From positions 310,001-374,000 of the forward strand of contig NZ_SULM01000006.1 of NCBI RefSeq assembly GCF_005250615.1: a stretch of 64,000 nt of DNA. Direction: 5' to 3'. The stretch is from Pseudomonas rhizoryzae. Lineage in GTDB: Bacteria > Pseudomonadota > Gammaproteobacteria > Pseudomonadales > Pseudomonadaceae. This document shows, in pieces, positions 9,694 through 19,115 of the stretch. The notes under the pieces are model-generated. The model was given only the letters and a program-made list of their open reading frames with translations, ran no database searches and was not told the origin of the DNA. How positions within the stretch are numbered: the stretch's first letter is position 1; each line of letters starts with the position of its first letter. Position numbers and translations under genes: made by a program.

Positions 9694-10797
9694 TCACCAT
9701 TTGCGGCCATTGCGATTGGGGCCCAATTGGGTACCCAACAGGCCCTTGGTCGGCCATTCGCCCAGCTGGGTATGATCCGAACCCCAGTGTTCGGGGCTGG
9801 CGAGTGCCGGGCGCTGTCCCTCCAGCGCCACCTCGTCGCGGTCTTCCGCGCCGCTCGTGTCGCGCACCCGGACCTGCAGGCGGCCGGCTCCCGCAGGCAC
9901 CGGCCGATCGCTGCGATAGCGCCCGTTACCGATGGATTGCAGCGGCCACCAGGGCCCCTCGTCGCACCGCCATTCGCAGACGTCCAGCGCCGCAGTCGTG
10001 AGCACCAGGGCGCGACACTCGTCGGCTTCGACCGCACCGGCCGCGTTCAGGCGGACATCGCCGGGCGCGGTAATCTGCACCCAGGGCCCGTCTTCGTGCA
10101 ACTCGCGAAAGCGCCAGCTCACCGCCTGGCCATCGATGGTGACCAGGGCGAAGCCGGCCTCGCCCTCCTCGATCTGGCCGGTGGAGCGGCAGGCGGCGTA
10201 GAGCACGCCACCGTCATGGGCCAGTTCGTTGTAATGGGTGTGACCGATCTCCACCAGCCGCACCGGACCTTCGTGCAGCAGGCGCGCCACCCGCTCCGCC
10301 TCGCCAGGCCCGCGCAGGTCCGCCGGATAGCTGTGCATGAAGACCACGCACTGGCGCTCCTCGCGGGTGGCCTCCAGCAGTTCCCGTTCCAGCCACTGCA
10401 GCTGCTCGGCGCCCAGGCGGAAGTCCGGGCCGCCCGTACCGGGGCCACACATATCCAGGAACAGACAGCGCACGCCGCCCAGGTCCTTGGCGTAGGGCAG
10501 ATTCGGCACCTGCAACTCCGCATAGAAGGGGCCGAGATCGCCGCCCTCCATGTCGTGATCGCCGGTGATCACCTCGACCGGCAAGGGAAAGCCGGCCAGT
10601 GCCTGGCGCAACAGGCGGTACTGCTCTGCCGTACCGTTGTCGGCGTTGTCGCCGGGCAGGTAGACGAAATCCAGCTCCTCGCGGCTGCGCAGCCGCTGCA
10701 GGATGGCCTGTAGATCGCGGCTGTTGTCCGCGTCGGCGTTGGTCAGGTGCAGGTCGCCGATGTGGGCGAAGGCGAGAAAATCATCCAGTCGTGCCAT
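9694..10797 (-). CDS. calcineurin-like metallophosphoesterase
   Basis: The full set of metallophosphoesterase motifs is visible in order: HIGDLHL (residues 12-18), PGDNAD (about 48-53), GDHDME (about 78-83), VFMHSYP (about 150-156) and GHTHYN (about 184-189). The usual GNHE motif appears as GDHD, which is unusual but keeps the metal-binding histidine. An extra beta-rich C-terminal domain of about 120 residues follows. It is probably a soluble two-metal phosphodiesterase or phosphatase. The start codon lies one base after the stop of the MFS gene, so the two are translationally coupled. Confidence 0.88.
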   Translation of the reverse strand: MARLDDFLAFAHIGDLHLTNADADNSRDLQAILQRLRSREELDFVYLPGDNADNGTAEQYRLLRQALAGFPLPVEVITGDHDMEGGDLGPFYAELQVPNLPYAKDLGGVRCLFLDMCGPGTGGPDFRLGAEQLQWLERELLEATREERQCVVFMHSYPADLRGPGEAERVARLLHEGPVRLVEIGHTHYNELAHDGGVLYAACRSTGQIEEGEAGFALVTIDGQAVSWRFRELHEDGPWVQITAPGDVRLNAAGAVEADECRALVLTTAALDVCEWRCDEGPWWPLQSIGNGRYRSDRPVPAGAGRLQVRVRDTSGAEDRDEVALEGQRPALASPEHWGSDHTQLGEWPTKGLLGTQLGPNRNGRKW

Positions 10798-10798
10798 C

Positions 10799-12100
10799 TC
10801 AGCCTCCCACCACCGAACCGGTGGGACGCGCCGCGCCCTGGGTGACCTGCTCGTCCCGGGTTTCCGGCATCAGCAGCAGATAGAGCACGAAGCCTAACCC
10901 GGCGATGGCCGCCAGGGTGGTGAAGGCCGCGCCGTAGCCGAAGCGCACGATGATGATTCCCGCGATGGTGGCGCTGATCGCCGCGCCCAGGCCCTGGGCG
11001 GTGGCGATGGCCCCCTGGCTGACGTTGAAGCGACCCGATCCACGGGTGAGGTCGGCGACGATCACCGGCATCAGGGCGCCATAGATGCCGGCACCGACGC
11101 CATCGAGCAACTGCACCGCCACCAGGTAGTAAGGGCTGTCGGAAAAGGTGTAGAGCACGCCGCGGATCGCCAGCACGGCAAAGGCGAAGAGGAAGATCGG
11201 CTTGCGCCCGAAGACGTCGGCCTTGCGCCCCACCAGGATGGCCACCGGCACCATCACGCACTGGGCGGCGACGATGCAGACGGCCACCAGCGAGGTGGCG
11301 CTGTCCTTGCCGACGATATGGGTCAGTTGCTGGCCGACCGAGGTCAGCATGGCGGCATTGGCCAGGTGGAAGATGGCGGCGAGCAGCGCCAGCAATTGCA
11401 GCTTGCGATTGGCCAGCAGCGCCTGCCAGGCCGACACCGGCTTGGCATCGCGGGCACCCTCGTCGCCCAGGCCCTGGGCGAGGTCGTCGTCGATCTCGTC
11501 CTGGGGTACGCGGATGATGGCGACGATGGAGGCCGCGGCCAGCGCGGCCATCAGCCAGAACACCACGGTGGGCCCGAAGAAATAGGCCAGACCGCCGGCC
11601 AGTGCCGCGGAGACGGCGTTGCCGGCATGATTGAAGCCCTCGTTGCGACCGATATGCCGGGTGAAGGCCTTGGGTCCGACGATGCCCAGGGTGATGGCCG
11701 CCAGGGCCGGTGCGAAGATCGCCGCCGCAGCGTGGGCCAGCGACTGGGTGGCGGCCACCACGTAGAAGTTGGAGACGAAGGGCAGCATCACGCTGCAGAT
11801 CGTCACCACCAGGGCGGCGATACCGACCATGAGGCGCTTGTGGCGAGTGCGATCGATCAGGGCACCGGCCGGGGTCTGGGCGATCAGTCCGGCGATGCCG
11901 GCCAGGGTCATGATGAAGCCGGCGGTGGCCTCGTTCCAGCCCTCCCCCGGACCGCGCACGGCGATCAGGTAGATGGCGAGATAGGGCCCGAGGCCGTCGC
12001 GCACATCGGCCAGGGTGAAGTTGAGGGCATCCAGGGCATGGCGCGCGCGGCGCGAGGGTTCGGCGCCGGTCCCGGCGGCCGGGGAACGGTTCTCTGACAT
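10799..12100 (-). CDS. MFS transporter coupled to the metallophosphoesterase
   Basis: The product (433 residues from ATG 12100) has twelve hydrophobic segments and MFS loop signatures such as GALIDRTRHKRLMVG between helices 2 and 3. The N-terminal stretch DVRDGLGPYLAIYL is typical of a Pseudomonas/Burkholderia MFS subgroup of unknown substrate. The frame is open upstream of 12100, but the extension lacks membrane character, so the internal ATG MSENRSP is preferred. The tight coupling to the metallophosphoesterase suggests import of a phosphorylated or esterified compound that the enzyme then acts on, or removal of its product; this is inference. Confidence 0.87.
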   Translation of the reverse strand: MSENRSPAAGTGAEPSRRARHALDALNFTLADVRDGLGPYLAIYLIAVRGPGEGWNEATAGFIMTLAGIAGLIAQTPAGALIDRTRHKRLMVGIAALVVTICSVMLPFVSNFYVVAATQSLAHAAAAIFAPALAAITLGIVGPKAFTRHIGRNEGFNHAGNAVSAALAGGLAYFFGPTVVFWLMAALAAASIVAIIRVPQDEIDDDLAQGLGDEGARDAKPVSAWQALLANRKLQLLALLAAIFHLANAAMLTSVGQQLTHIVGKDSATSLVAVCIVAAQCVMVPVAILVGRKADVFGRKPIFLFAFAVLAIRGVLYTFSDSPYYLVAVQLLDGVGAGIYGALMPVIVADLTRGSGRFNVSQGAIATAQGLGAAISATIAGIIIVRFGYGAAFTTLAAIAGLGFVLYLLLMPETRDEQVTQGAARPTGSVVGG

Positions 12101-12384
12101 GAGCGGGCATCCGTAGCGAAGGTTAAGGGTCGCCCGGGTGATGTCCGCTGGACCTGCACCCCGTGGCACACCTCTCCCCGGCGGGTTGGCGACGCCCGGA
12201 ACGCTCCGCGACGCCACGCCAAACCACCGCTGCCAGGGGAGGTTGCAAAATGTGACCGGAGCGAAGCGACGCTAGTGCCGTGCCAGCATGAAAGAATCTG
12301 TCTACTGCGCCCCTTTGCGCAACCTGGCTGCCGTTTCTTGCCCAGCGCCCACTGGCGCCGCGCGTCTCGCGGCCATCCGTCGCC

Positions 12385-13335
12385 TCAGGCCACCTGGCGT
12401 GCCGGAACCGGGCTGCTCTCCTGCGCCAGCTCCACGGTCGCGCCCTCTTCGCTGCGCGGCCGCAGCATCGACAGCAGGTTGGCCTCGATGGTGGCGCACA
12501 GCTTGTCCATGGTGATCTGGTGCTGGCTATCGGCGAAGGGCGCCTGCAAATCGCTGCCGATGCGCTCCAGGGCCAACAGCATGAAGCCGACCACGGTGGA
12601 CACCAGCGGGGTGAACCAGCCCAGGGTCGAGACCAGTCCCAGCGGCATGGCGATGCAGAACAGGAAGCTGAACAGCTGCGGAAAGCACACATAGGGATAG
12701 GGCAAGGGCGTGTTGGCGATGCGCTCCATGCCGCCCTGCCAGTTGGACATGTCCACCAGGGTCTCTTCCAGCCGCGCCAGGCGGATGCTGTCCAGCCGGC
12801 CCTGGCGGTACTCGCTGGCGATCAGCTCGGCGGTGCCGGCGAGGATGTCGTTGGCGAAGTTCAGGCTGCCCTCGGCCAGCGCCAGTTCGTGGCGGGCGAG
12901 ATAGGGCGCCGCGGCCTGGGCCGGGTCCTGGCGCTTGAGCTGGGCGCGCAGGGCGTGCAGATAGCCCATGTGCCGGCGCAAGAGCACCGGCTTGACTCTA
13001 TTCTGGCCAGCGCCCGCGTCATCGATCAGGGTCAGCACCTGGCGGCCGAAGCTGCGCGAACTGTTGACCATGGCGCCCCACAGGGTCCGCGCCTCCCACC
13101 AACGACCATAGGCGCTGCTGTTGCGAAAGCTGATCAGCACCACCAGCGCCGAGCACAGCAGGGTCAGGGGCGTGAGCGGCAGGTCGAAGCGATCGTCGAC
13201 GAACAGCATGGCGTCCACGGTCACGGCCACGTCCCACAGCAGCAGGCCGAACAGCGACCAGCCGACATAGCTGAAGCTGGTACGCAGGAACTCGATCTTC
13301 TTGCGGATCGAATGGAGCTGGATCGGATTGGACAT
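12385..13335 (-). CDS. bestrophin-family anion channel
   Basis: This 316-residue protein matches bacterial bestrophins: an N-terminal basic helix, then SYVGWSLFGLLLWDVAVTV and the conserved SFRNSSAYGRWWEARTLWG segment at about residues 70-88. A further membrane pair around PYPYVCFPQLFSFLFC lies near residue 220. Bacterial homologues form pentameric channels in the inner membrane. The C-terminal 30 residues are less conserved. It stands alone, with no partner gene. Confidence 0.9.
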   Translation of the reverse strand: MSNPIQLHSIRKKIEFLRTSFSYVGWSLFGLLLWDVAVTVDAMLFVDDRFDLPLTPLTLLCSALVVLISFRNSSAYGRWWEARTLWGAMVNSSRSFGRQVLTLIDDAGAGQNRVKPVLLRRHMGYLHALRAQLKRQDPAQAAAPYLARHELALAEGSLNFANDILAGTAELIASEYRQGRLDSIRLARLEETLVDMSNWQGGMERIANTPLPYPYVCFPQLFSFLFCIAMPLGLVSTLGWFTPLVSTVVGFMLLALERIGSDLQAPFADSQHQITMDKLCATIEANLLSMLRPRSEEGATVELAQESSPVPARQVA

Positions 13336-13773
13336 GGGGCACTCCCGGCGGCGGCGCGGATTCTCGATTCATGGTTGCCCGTGCCTCCTGACCTCTCACC
13401 ACGGGCCCTCGACCCGTCGCCGCGCCTCCTCCTGAGCCTGCAACCTGTTCACGAGACTAGTCGGCGGCCCTTAAGTCAAACTTAATCCGAGACCGACCGA
13501 TGGATCATGGCAAAGTGCCGTGCCAGAGCGCTTCGCTGCCTCTGCAATGGCTCTAGCGGAAGCCTTTGTGCCAGCTCGACCACTGATCGGTCTGGCCTCA
13601 CGCCCGGCCTGCCGCAAACGAGCAACGTGATGGCTTCGCCAGTTGGCGAGGATCAGCGGACGCCAGGTGAACGCTCTCACCTGCGACCCGCGCCGCTTTT
13701 GGGACAGCCACCGCCCTCCCCATTGGGAGCGACGTGCCATAATCCGGTCACCTTTGCCGTCCTAGATGCCTGC
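13336..13773. other. gene-free stretch between divergent bestrophin and DUF748 genes
   Basis: These 438 bases must hold two divergent promoters. Open frames here have no family resemblance and no ribosome-binding sites. The frame of the DUF748 gene stays open leftward to 13507, but the membrane anchor typical of that family begins only at 13774. I see no hairpin or repeat of note. Confidence 0.4.
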
Positions 13774-16629
13774 ATGCCCAGAATTGTGAAAGCGAGCCTC
13801 GTCCTGCTCGCGCTCTTGGCCCTCTACAGTCTGCTCGGCTTCGTCGTCGGACCGCGCCTCGCCCTGCACTACCTCAACCAGACGCTGGCCGAGCGCCTCA
13901 CCCAGCCGGCACACCTGCAGGCCCTGAGCTTCAACCCCTTCACCCTGGAGCTGCGCGCCCAGGGCTTGCTGATCGGCCCGGCCGAGCAGCCCACGGTGGC
14001 CGCCGAAGGTCTCTACGCCAATCTGCAACTGGACAGCCTCTGGCGGCGCACCCTGCACCTCACCGACGTGCGCCTCGACCAGCCGCGGGTCGACCTGCGC
14101 ATCGCCAAGGGTGGCGCGGTCAACCTGGCGGGGCTCTGGCGCAGCGAGCCGGCCGCCGCCACCGCCGCGCCTGCGCCCACCCCGGAGCAGCCGAGCCAGC
14201 CCTTCCCGGTACACATCGAACGCATCGCCCTGGTGGGCGGACAGCTGCATTACCTCGATGCCCAGGGCGCCCAGCCGGTGGAGGTCACCTTCACCCCGCT
14301 GGATGCCACGTTGCAGGATTTCCGCACCCGCAGCAGCGAGACCCCGGGCCAGCTGGCGCTGACCGCCACCACCGCCCAGGGCGGGCAACTGACCTGGAAA
14401 GGCAGCCTGGACCTTGCACCCCTGCGCAGCGAGGGCGACCTGACGCTGAAGGCCGTAAGCCTCGCGCCCTGGTGGCCCTATGTGCGCAACCAGCTACCCC
14501 TGGCCCTCGCCGAGGGCCGGCTGGAAGCCAGCACCCACTACCGACTGGACCTGACCAAGACGCTGCAACTGCAACTCAGCCAGGGCCGCCTGGCACTCGA
14601 CGACGTCGCCGTACAGGCGGTGGGCGCCGAACCCAAGGCCAGCTTCAAGCACTTCGCCGCCGAGGGCCTCGCCCTGGATCTGCAGAAGCGCGAGGTCAGC
14701 ATCGCCCGGCTGCGGGGCGACGGCCTGGATGCCTGGGGCAATCGCGAAAAGGACGGCAGCCTGGACTGGCAGAAACTCTTCCCCAGCAGCGACGCCCCCA
14801 GTAGCGGACCGGCCTGGCGGGTGCAGCTCAAGGACGTCCAGCTCAGCGACAACCAGCTGCACCTGGTGGACCGGGTGCCGCCGGACCCGGCCAGTCTCTA
14901 TTTCAGCGGCCTGGACCTGGCGCTGAAGGACTTCGACACCCAGGGGGATAAGCCCTTCGGCCTCGACCTCAAGACCACCCTGGGCGATCGCGGCCGCATC
15001 ACCGTCGACGGCCAGCTGGCGCTCAACCCCTTGCAGGGCGACTTCACCGTCGGCATCGACGAACTCAACCTGCGCCAGGCCCAGCCCTACCTCAGCCCCT
15101 ATCTGCGCCTGGAAATCCGCAGCGGCCAGTTGGCCGGCCGCCTCAAGGTGGCCCTGGCCGCCGGCGACCCGCTGGGCCTCAGAGTCAGCGGCAACGCCCA
15201 GATCACTCAGGTGCATCTGCTGGACACCCTGCACCAGCAGGACTTCATGCGCTGGCAACTGCTCGACCTGCAGGGCATCGCCTTCGACCTGGGCAAACGC
15301 CTGGTCATCGACCAGATCGATCTGGAAAAGCCCTATGGCACCCTGGTGATCAACCAGGACCTGAGCAACAACTTCAGTGCCCTGCTGGTCCCCCAACCCA
15401 AGGCCGAAGCCAAGTCCGACTCGCCGCCGCTGCAGATCCGCATCGGCGGGGTGAACATCAAGGACGGCAGCGCCGATTTCGCCGACAACAGCCTCAAGCC
15501 CGGCTTCGCCACCAATATCCAGTCCCTGGAGGGCGGCATCGGCACCCTGGACACCGCCGCCTCGAAACCGGCCGACATCCACCTCTCCGGCAAGGTCGAC
15601 CGCTTCGCCCCGGTGGAGATCAAGGGGCGGCTCGACCCCCTCGACCCCTGGCAGCAACTGGACGTGACCGCCTACTTCCGCCAGGTCGAACTCACCACCC
15701 TGTCGCCCTACACCGGCAAGTTCGCCGGCTACGCGGTACGCAAAGGGCGCCTGGACCTGGACCTGCAATACCGCATCGACAACGGCAAGCTGCAGGCGCA
15801 GAACCACGTGGTGCTCGACCAGCTGGAACTGGGTGACCGGGTGGACAGCAAGGATGCCGTGGATCTACCGCTGCGCCTGGCGGTGGCCCTGCTCAAGGAC
15901 AGCCACGGCCGCATCGACCTGCGCCTGCCGGTGGCGGGCAACCTCAGCGACCCCAACTTCAGCGTCATGCCGGTGGTCTGGCAGACCCTGAGAAATCTGC
16001 TGACCCGCACCGTCCAGGCACCCTTCCGCATGCTGGCGGGTCTCGTCGGCGGACACGAGGCCAACCTCGACGCCATCGATTTCGCCCCGGGCAGCAGCAG
16101 CCTCTCCGCCCAGGCGCGTAGTGACCTGGACAAGCTGGCCACGGCCCTGCGCCAACGCCCACAACTGGCGGTAGAAGTCGAGGGCCACGCCAGCGCCGCC
16201 AGCGACGGACGCGCCCTGGCCGCCAGCCAGTTGGAAAAGGACTTCCAGACCCAATATTTCAACCTGCTGCAACGCCGGGGCGACAAGGTGCCGGCCGATC
16301 CGAGCCAGTTGCAGGTGCCCGCCGACATGCGCGCGCCGCTGCTGGAAGGCCTGTACCGCCTGCGGCTACAGGCGCAACCGCCGCAGGAATGGGATAGTCT
16401 TGACGATGCCACCCGCACGGCGCGCCTGCGGCAGGCGGTCCTCGAAGCCTGGAGCGGCAACGACGGCCTCCTGCGCAGCCTGGCCCAGCAACGCGCGAGC
16501 GCCATCAAGACCTATCTGGTGGACACGGCGAAACTGGATGCCCAGCGGGTCTATCTGCTGGACGTCAGCACTCAACCCAAATCCGGCGAGTCGCCCACGG
16601 CCGCACAGTTGCAGCTCGGCGCGCTCTGA
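13774..16629 (+). CDS. DUF748 / AsmA-like envelope protein
   Basis: This 951-residue protein has a single N-terminal membrane anchor (MPRIVKASLVLLALLALYSL), then a long beta-rich region with repeated short segments such as LTLKAVSLAPWWPYVRNQLP and FTVGIDELNLRQAQPYLSPY. This is the DUF748 pattern, related to AsmA and TamB proteins that bridge the periplasm. The C-terminal 250 residues contain an OmpA-like stretch (FAPGSSSLSAQARSDLDKLATAL) that could touch peptidoglycan. Such proteins are proposed to carry phospholipids or assist outer-membrane assembly. Start ATG 13774 places the anchor at the very N terminus. It is followed 19 bases later by two small DUF2845 genes, probably in one operon. 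Confidence 0.88.
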   Translation: MPRIVKASLVLLALLALYSLLGFVVGPRLALHYLNQTLAERLTQPAHLQALSFNPFTLELRAQGLLIGPAEQPTVAAEGLYANLQLDSLWRRTLHLTDVRLDQPRVDLRIAKGGAVNLAGLWRSEPAAATAAPAPTPEQPSQPFPVHIERIALVGGQLHYLDAQGAQPVEVTFTPLDATLQDFRTRSSETPGQLALTATTAQGGQLTWKGSLDLAPLRSEGDLTLKAVSLAPWWPYVRNQLPLALAEGRLEASTHYRLDLTKTLQLQLSQGRLALDDVAVQAVGAEPKASFKHFAAEGLALDLQKREVSIARLRGDGLDAWGNREKDGSLDWQKLFPSSDAPSSGPAWRVQLKDVQLSDNQLHLVDRVPPDPASLYFSGLDLALKDFDTQGDKPFGLDLKTTLGDRGRITVDGQLALNPLQGDFTVGIDELNLRQAQPYLSPYLRLEIRSGQLAGRLKVALAAGDPLGLRVSGNAQITQVHLLDTLHQQDFMRWQLLDLQGIAFDLGKRLVIDQIDLEKPYGTLVINQDLSNNFSALLVPQPKAEAKSDSPPLQIRIGGVNIKDGSADFADNSLKPGFATNIQSLEGGIGTLDTAASKPADIHLSGKVDRFAPVEIKGRLDPLDPWQQLDVTAYFRQVELTTLSPYTGKFAGYAVRKGRLDLDLQYRIDNGKLQAQNHVVLDQLELGDRVDSKDAVDLPLRLAVALLKDSHGRIDLRLPVAGNLSDPNFSVMPVVWQTLRNLLTRTVQAPFRMLAGLVGGHEANLDAIDFAPGSSSLSAQARSDLDKLATALRQRPQLAVEVEGHASAASDGRALAASQLEKDFQTQYFNLLQRRGDKVPADPSQLQVPADMRAPLLEGLYRLRLQAQPPQEWDSLDDATRTARLRQAVLEAWSGNDGLLRSLAQQRASAIKTYLVDTAKLDAQRVYLLDVSTQPKSGESPTAAQLQLGAL

Positions 16630-16648
16630 CCGGTCAGGAGACCCTGTC

Positions 16649-16933
16649 ATGCGTGCCCTGCTCGCCGCCCTCACCCTGCTGGTCGCCACCGGCGCCGCCG
16701 CCGATACCCTGCGTTGCGGCAATGCCCTGGTCAGTCGCGGTGATCGCACCTTCGAAGTCCGGCAGAAATGCGGCGAGCCCGTTCACCGCGACCTGGTGGG
16801 CTACGAGCTGGGCCCCAACGAACGCCGCGAGGCGGTGATCGAAGAATGGGTCTACGGGCCCAAGAACGGTGCCACCTACATCCTCACCTTCGAGGCCAAC
16901 CGCCTCACCCGCATCGAGTCCAAGCGCGAATGA
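16649..16933 (+). CDS. DUF2845 small periplasmic protein (first of two)
   Basis: This 94-residue protein begins with a signal peptide (MRALLAALTLLVATGAAA). The mature part carries LRCGNALVSRGDRTFEVRQKC, the two-cysteine DUF2845 motif, and ends with a YGPKNGATYILTF beta hairpin. A good ribosome-binding site (AGGAG) lies just upstream. Its stop overlaps the start of a second copy (ATGA), so the two are translated together. The function is unknown; the cysteine pair suggests a disulfide-stabilised fold in the periplasm. Confidence 0.85.
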   Translation: MRALLAALTLLVATGAAADTLRCGNALVSRGDRTFEVRQKCGEPVHRDLVGYELGPNERREAVIEEWVYGPKNGATYILTFEANRLTRIESKRE

Positions 16934-17229
16934 AAGGCTGCACCCTGCTCCTCCTGGTCCTGCTCGCCAGCGGCACCGCCCAGGCCGCCTCCCTCCGCTG
17001 CGGCAGTGCCCTGGTCTCCGACGGCTCCACCACCCACGAGGTACGCGACCGCTGCGGCGCTCCACTGAGCGTCACCCCCCTGGGCGAACGCCAGGTGACG
17101 GATGCCTACGGCTATCGCCAGGTGGAATTCGTCGAGGAATGGGCCTATGGCCCCTGGAACGGCATGCTGTATTTCCTCACCTTCCGCGGCGGCCGCCTGG
17201 CCGAGGTGGACAGCAAGAGAGCCAACTGA
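16930..17229 (+). CDS. DUF2845 small periplasmic protein (second of two)
   Basis: This 99-residue paralogue of the preceding protein begins with a signal peptide ending in AQA, followed by LRCGSALVSDGSTTHEVRDRC. The same YGPWNGMLYFLTF hairpin closes the domain. The two proteins share the cysteine spacing and the C-terminal ES/DSK ending, so they arose by tandem duplication. A repeat-family hairpin at 17297-17331 follows and probably ends the transcript. Confidence 0.85.
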   Translation: MKGCTLLLLVLLASGTAQAASLRCGSALVSDGSTTHEVRDRCGAPLSVTPLGERQVTDAYGYRQVEFVEEWAYGPWNGMLYFLTFRGGRLAEVDSKRAN

Positions 17230-17296
17230 GTCCGCTTGCGGGCGGTGGACGAGACGGCGCCGTCGTCCGCCCCACCTCAGGCTGGCAGCAGACCGC

Positions 17297-17331
17297 CCCC
17301 CTCTCCCCCTGGGAGAGGGCTGGGGTGAGGG
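17297..17331 (+). repeat. REP-like hairpin, copy 1 (CCCTCTCCC/GGGAGAGGG)
   Basis: A perfect 9-bp stem (17299-17307 with 17311-17319) and 3-base loop is followed by CTGGGGTGAGGG. The same element occurs at 33487, 48049 and 51086, always in this orientation and always just after a plus-strand gene or gene remnant. It lies between this gene pair and a convergent flavoprotein gene. Confidence 0.85.
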
Positions 17332-17343
17332 TAGCTCCGCCCC

Positions 17344-18126
17344 TCACTCCTCCCGCACATGAACGCCCAACCCCGTCCGCCCCGGTGCCAATTCGGGCCT
17401 CAAGGTCAGGGCCGGGATCTCGTAGTCGCCCCCATTCTGCCGCCGGAATGGCAGGGGAGCGTCCGTCGCCAACCCATCCAGCCGGGCGCCGTAGGCCTGG
17501 CAGAGTCGCGCGAAACCGGCAGCATCGACCTTGCTGGTGCGATAGACCGGAAACGGCGGCAGCACGCTGAAGCCGGGATAGAAGAGGATGCCGTGCTGGA
17601 TGGGAAAGAGGATGTCGTCCAGACCGCCATTGATGCCGCGCCCGCTGTAGTGCGATTCCCAGCCGCCGCAGGTCACCACCAGCAGGGCGCGCTTGCCGGC
17701 CAGGGTGCCTTCACCGTAGCGGTCGCCCCAGTGATGGTCGCTGTGCTCCCCCACGCCGTAGGCGAAACCGCAGGCGTAGACCCGCTCCACCCAGCCCTTG
17801 AGGATGGCCGGCAGCGAAAACCACCACAGCGGAAATTGCAGGATCAGCACATCGGCCCAGAGTAACTTGGCCTGCTCGGCGGCGATGTCCGCCGGCTGCG
17901 TGCCCTGGGCATAGGCACGCTGGGAGTCGACGACCGCATCGAAGCGTTCTCCCGGCGCCAGGTGCGGCGCATCCGCCGCGTCCAGGGTGGCCTTCCAGCT
18001 CATGGCGTAGAGATCGGAGACCTGCACCTCATGACCGGCGGCCTGCAGGTGGGCGACGGCGAAATCGCGCAGGGCGCCGTTGAGCGAGCGGGGTTCGGGA
18101 TGGGCATAGACCAGCAGGACCTTCAT
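17344..18126 (-). CDS. NAD(P)H-dependent quinone reductase-like flavoprotein
   Basis: The product (260 residues from ATG 18126) opens with MKVLLVYAHPEPRSLNGAL, the flavodoxin-like FMN/FAD-binding loop of the NQO1/MdaB/YwrO group. LQFPLWWFSLPAILKGWVERV near residue 95 is the conserved flavin-contact segment of that group. A GAGGTG ribosome-binding site sits seven bases before this ATG; an in-frame ATG three codons earlier is weaker. These enzymes reduce quinones by two electrons. A LysR gene is divergent at 18213, an arrangement typical of quinone- or electrophile-induced reductases. Confidence 0.9.
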   Translation of the reverse strand: MKVLLVYAHPEPRSLNGALRDFAVAHLQAAGHEVQVSDLYAMSWKATLDAADAPHLAPGERFDAVVDSQRAYAQGTQPADIAAEQAKLLWADVLILQFPLWWFSLPAILKGWVERVYACGFAYGVGEHSDHHWGDRYGEGTLAGKRALLVVTCGGWESHYSGRGINGGLDDILFPIQHGILFYPGFSVLPPFPVYRTSKVDAAGFARLCQAYGARLDGLATDAPLPFRRQNGGDYEIPALTLRPELAPGRTGLGVHVREE

Positions 18127-18212
18127 GGCGAGCACCTCGTGTGGAAGAGCTGCCCAGGCTAGAAGCGCCCGCGCTATGCTGAAAATGAATTACCGAAACA
18201 GCAGCCATTGCC

Positions 18213-19115
18213 ATGCACAATAGCTTGCGCCGCCTCGACCTCAATCTGCTGGTCACCCTCGACGCCCTGCTCGCCGAACTCAATGTGACCCGCGCGGCAC
18301 GGCGGCTCAACCTGGCGCAACCCACTGTCAGCCTGCAACTCGGCCGGCTGCGCCAACTGTTGGACGATCCCCTGCTGTTGCCAGGGCCGCGCGGCATGAG
18401 ACCCACGGCGCGCGCCGAGGCGCTGCGCGAGCCGCTGCGCCAGGCCCTGGCCGCGCTGGAAGACGCCCTGGCCCCGGCCGCGCCCTTCGACCCGGCGCGC
18501 GCCGAACGCACCTGGCGCATCGCCGCCAGCGATCACAGCGCCACCACCCTGCTGACGCCCCTGCTCGCCGACCTGCGCCAGCAGGCACCCGGCATTCGCC
18601 TGGCGTTGCTCGACAAGAAGCCGGACCTGCTCGCCGAGCAGTTGGAGGGCGATCGTCTGGACCTGGCGTTGGACGTCGCCGATGCCGCCGCCCCCGGTTT
18701 GCGCCAGCGTCTGCTGTTCACCGAGCGCTATCTGCTGACGGGACGCCACGGTCACCCCGCCTTGGCTGCGCCAATCTCCCTGGAGAGGTTCTGCGAACTG
18801 GACCAGGCGCTGGTCTCGCCCAACGGCGGCGGCTTCGCCAGCCTGACCGACCGCCTGCTGGCGGAGCGCGGCCTGGCGCGGCGGGTGGTGCTGTCGGTGC
18901 CGCACTTTTCCACCCTGGCCAGCGCCCTGCTCACCAGCGATCTGGTCGCCCTGCTGCCGGCGCGCCTCGCCTTGGCGCATCCCGGCCTGCAGACCCAGCC
19001 GCCGCCGCTGGCCATCCCCGGCTTCGACATGCTGCTGCTCTGGCCCGAACGCCTGCACCGCGATCCGGCCCATGCCTGGCTACGCGAGCGAATCGTCACG
19101 CGTCTCGTCGGTTAG
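18213..19115 (+). CDS. LysR-family regulator divergent from the quinone reductase
   Basis: This 300-residue protein starts LRRLDLNLLVTLDALLAELN and continues with VTRAARRLNLAQPTVSLQL, the NodD/LinR-like branch of LysR regulators. The effector domain runs from about residue 90 to the end. The 86-base gap to the divergent flavoprotein gene should hold the shared operator. The last four bases overlap the stop codon of the convergent deoxyribosyltransferase gene. The inducer is unknown; a quinone or aromatic is the likely guess from the target. Confidence 0.88.
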   Translation: MHNSLRRLDLNLLVTLDALLAELNVTRAARRLNLAQPTVSLQLGRLRQLLDDPLLLPGPRGMRPTARAEALREPLRQALAALEDALAPAAPFDPARAERTWRIAASDHSATTLLTPLLADLRQQAPGIRLALLDKKPDLLAEQLEGDRLDLALDVADAAAPGLRQRLLFTERYLLTGRHGHPALAAPISLERFCELDQALVSPNGGGFASLTDRLLAERGLARRVVLSVPHFSTLASALLTSDLVALLPARLALAHPGLQTQPPPLAIPGFDMLLLWPERLHRDPAHAWLRERIVTRLVG

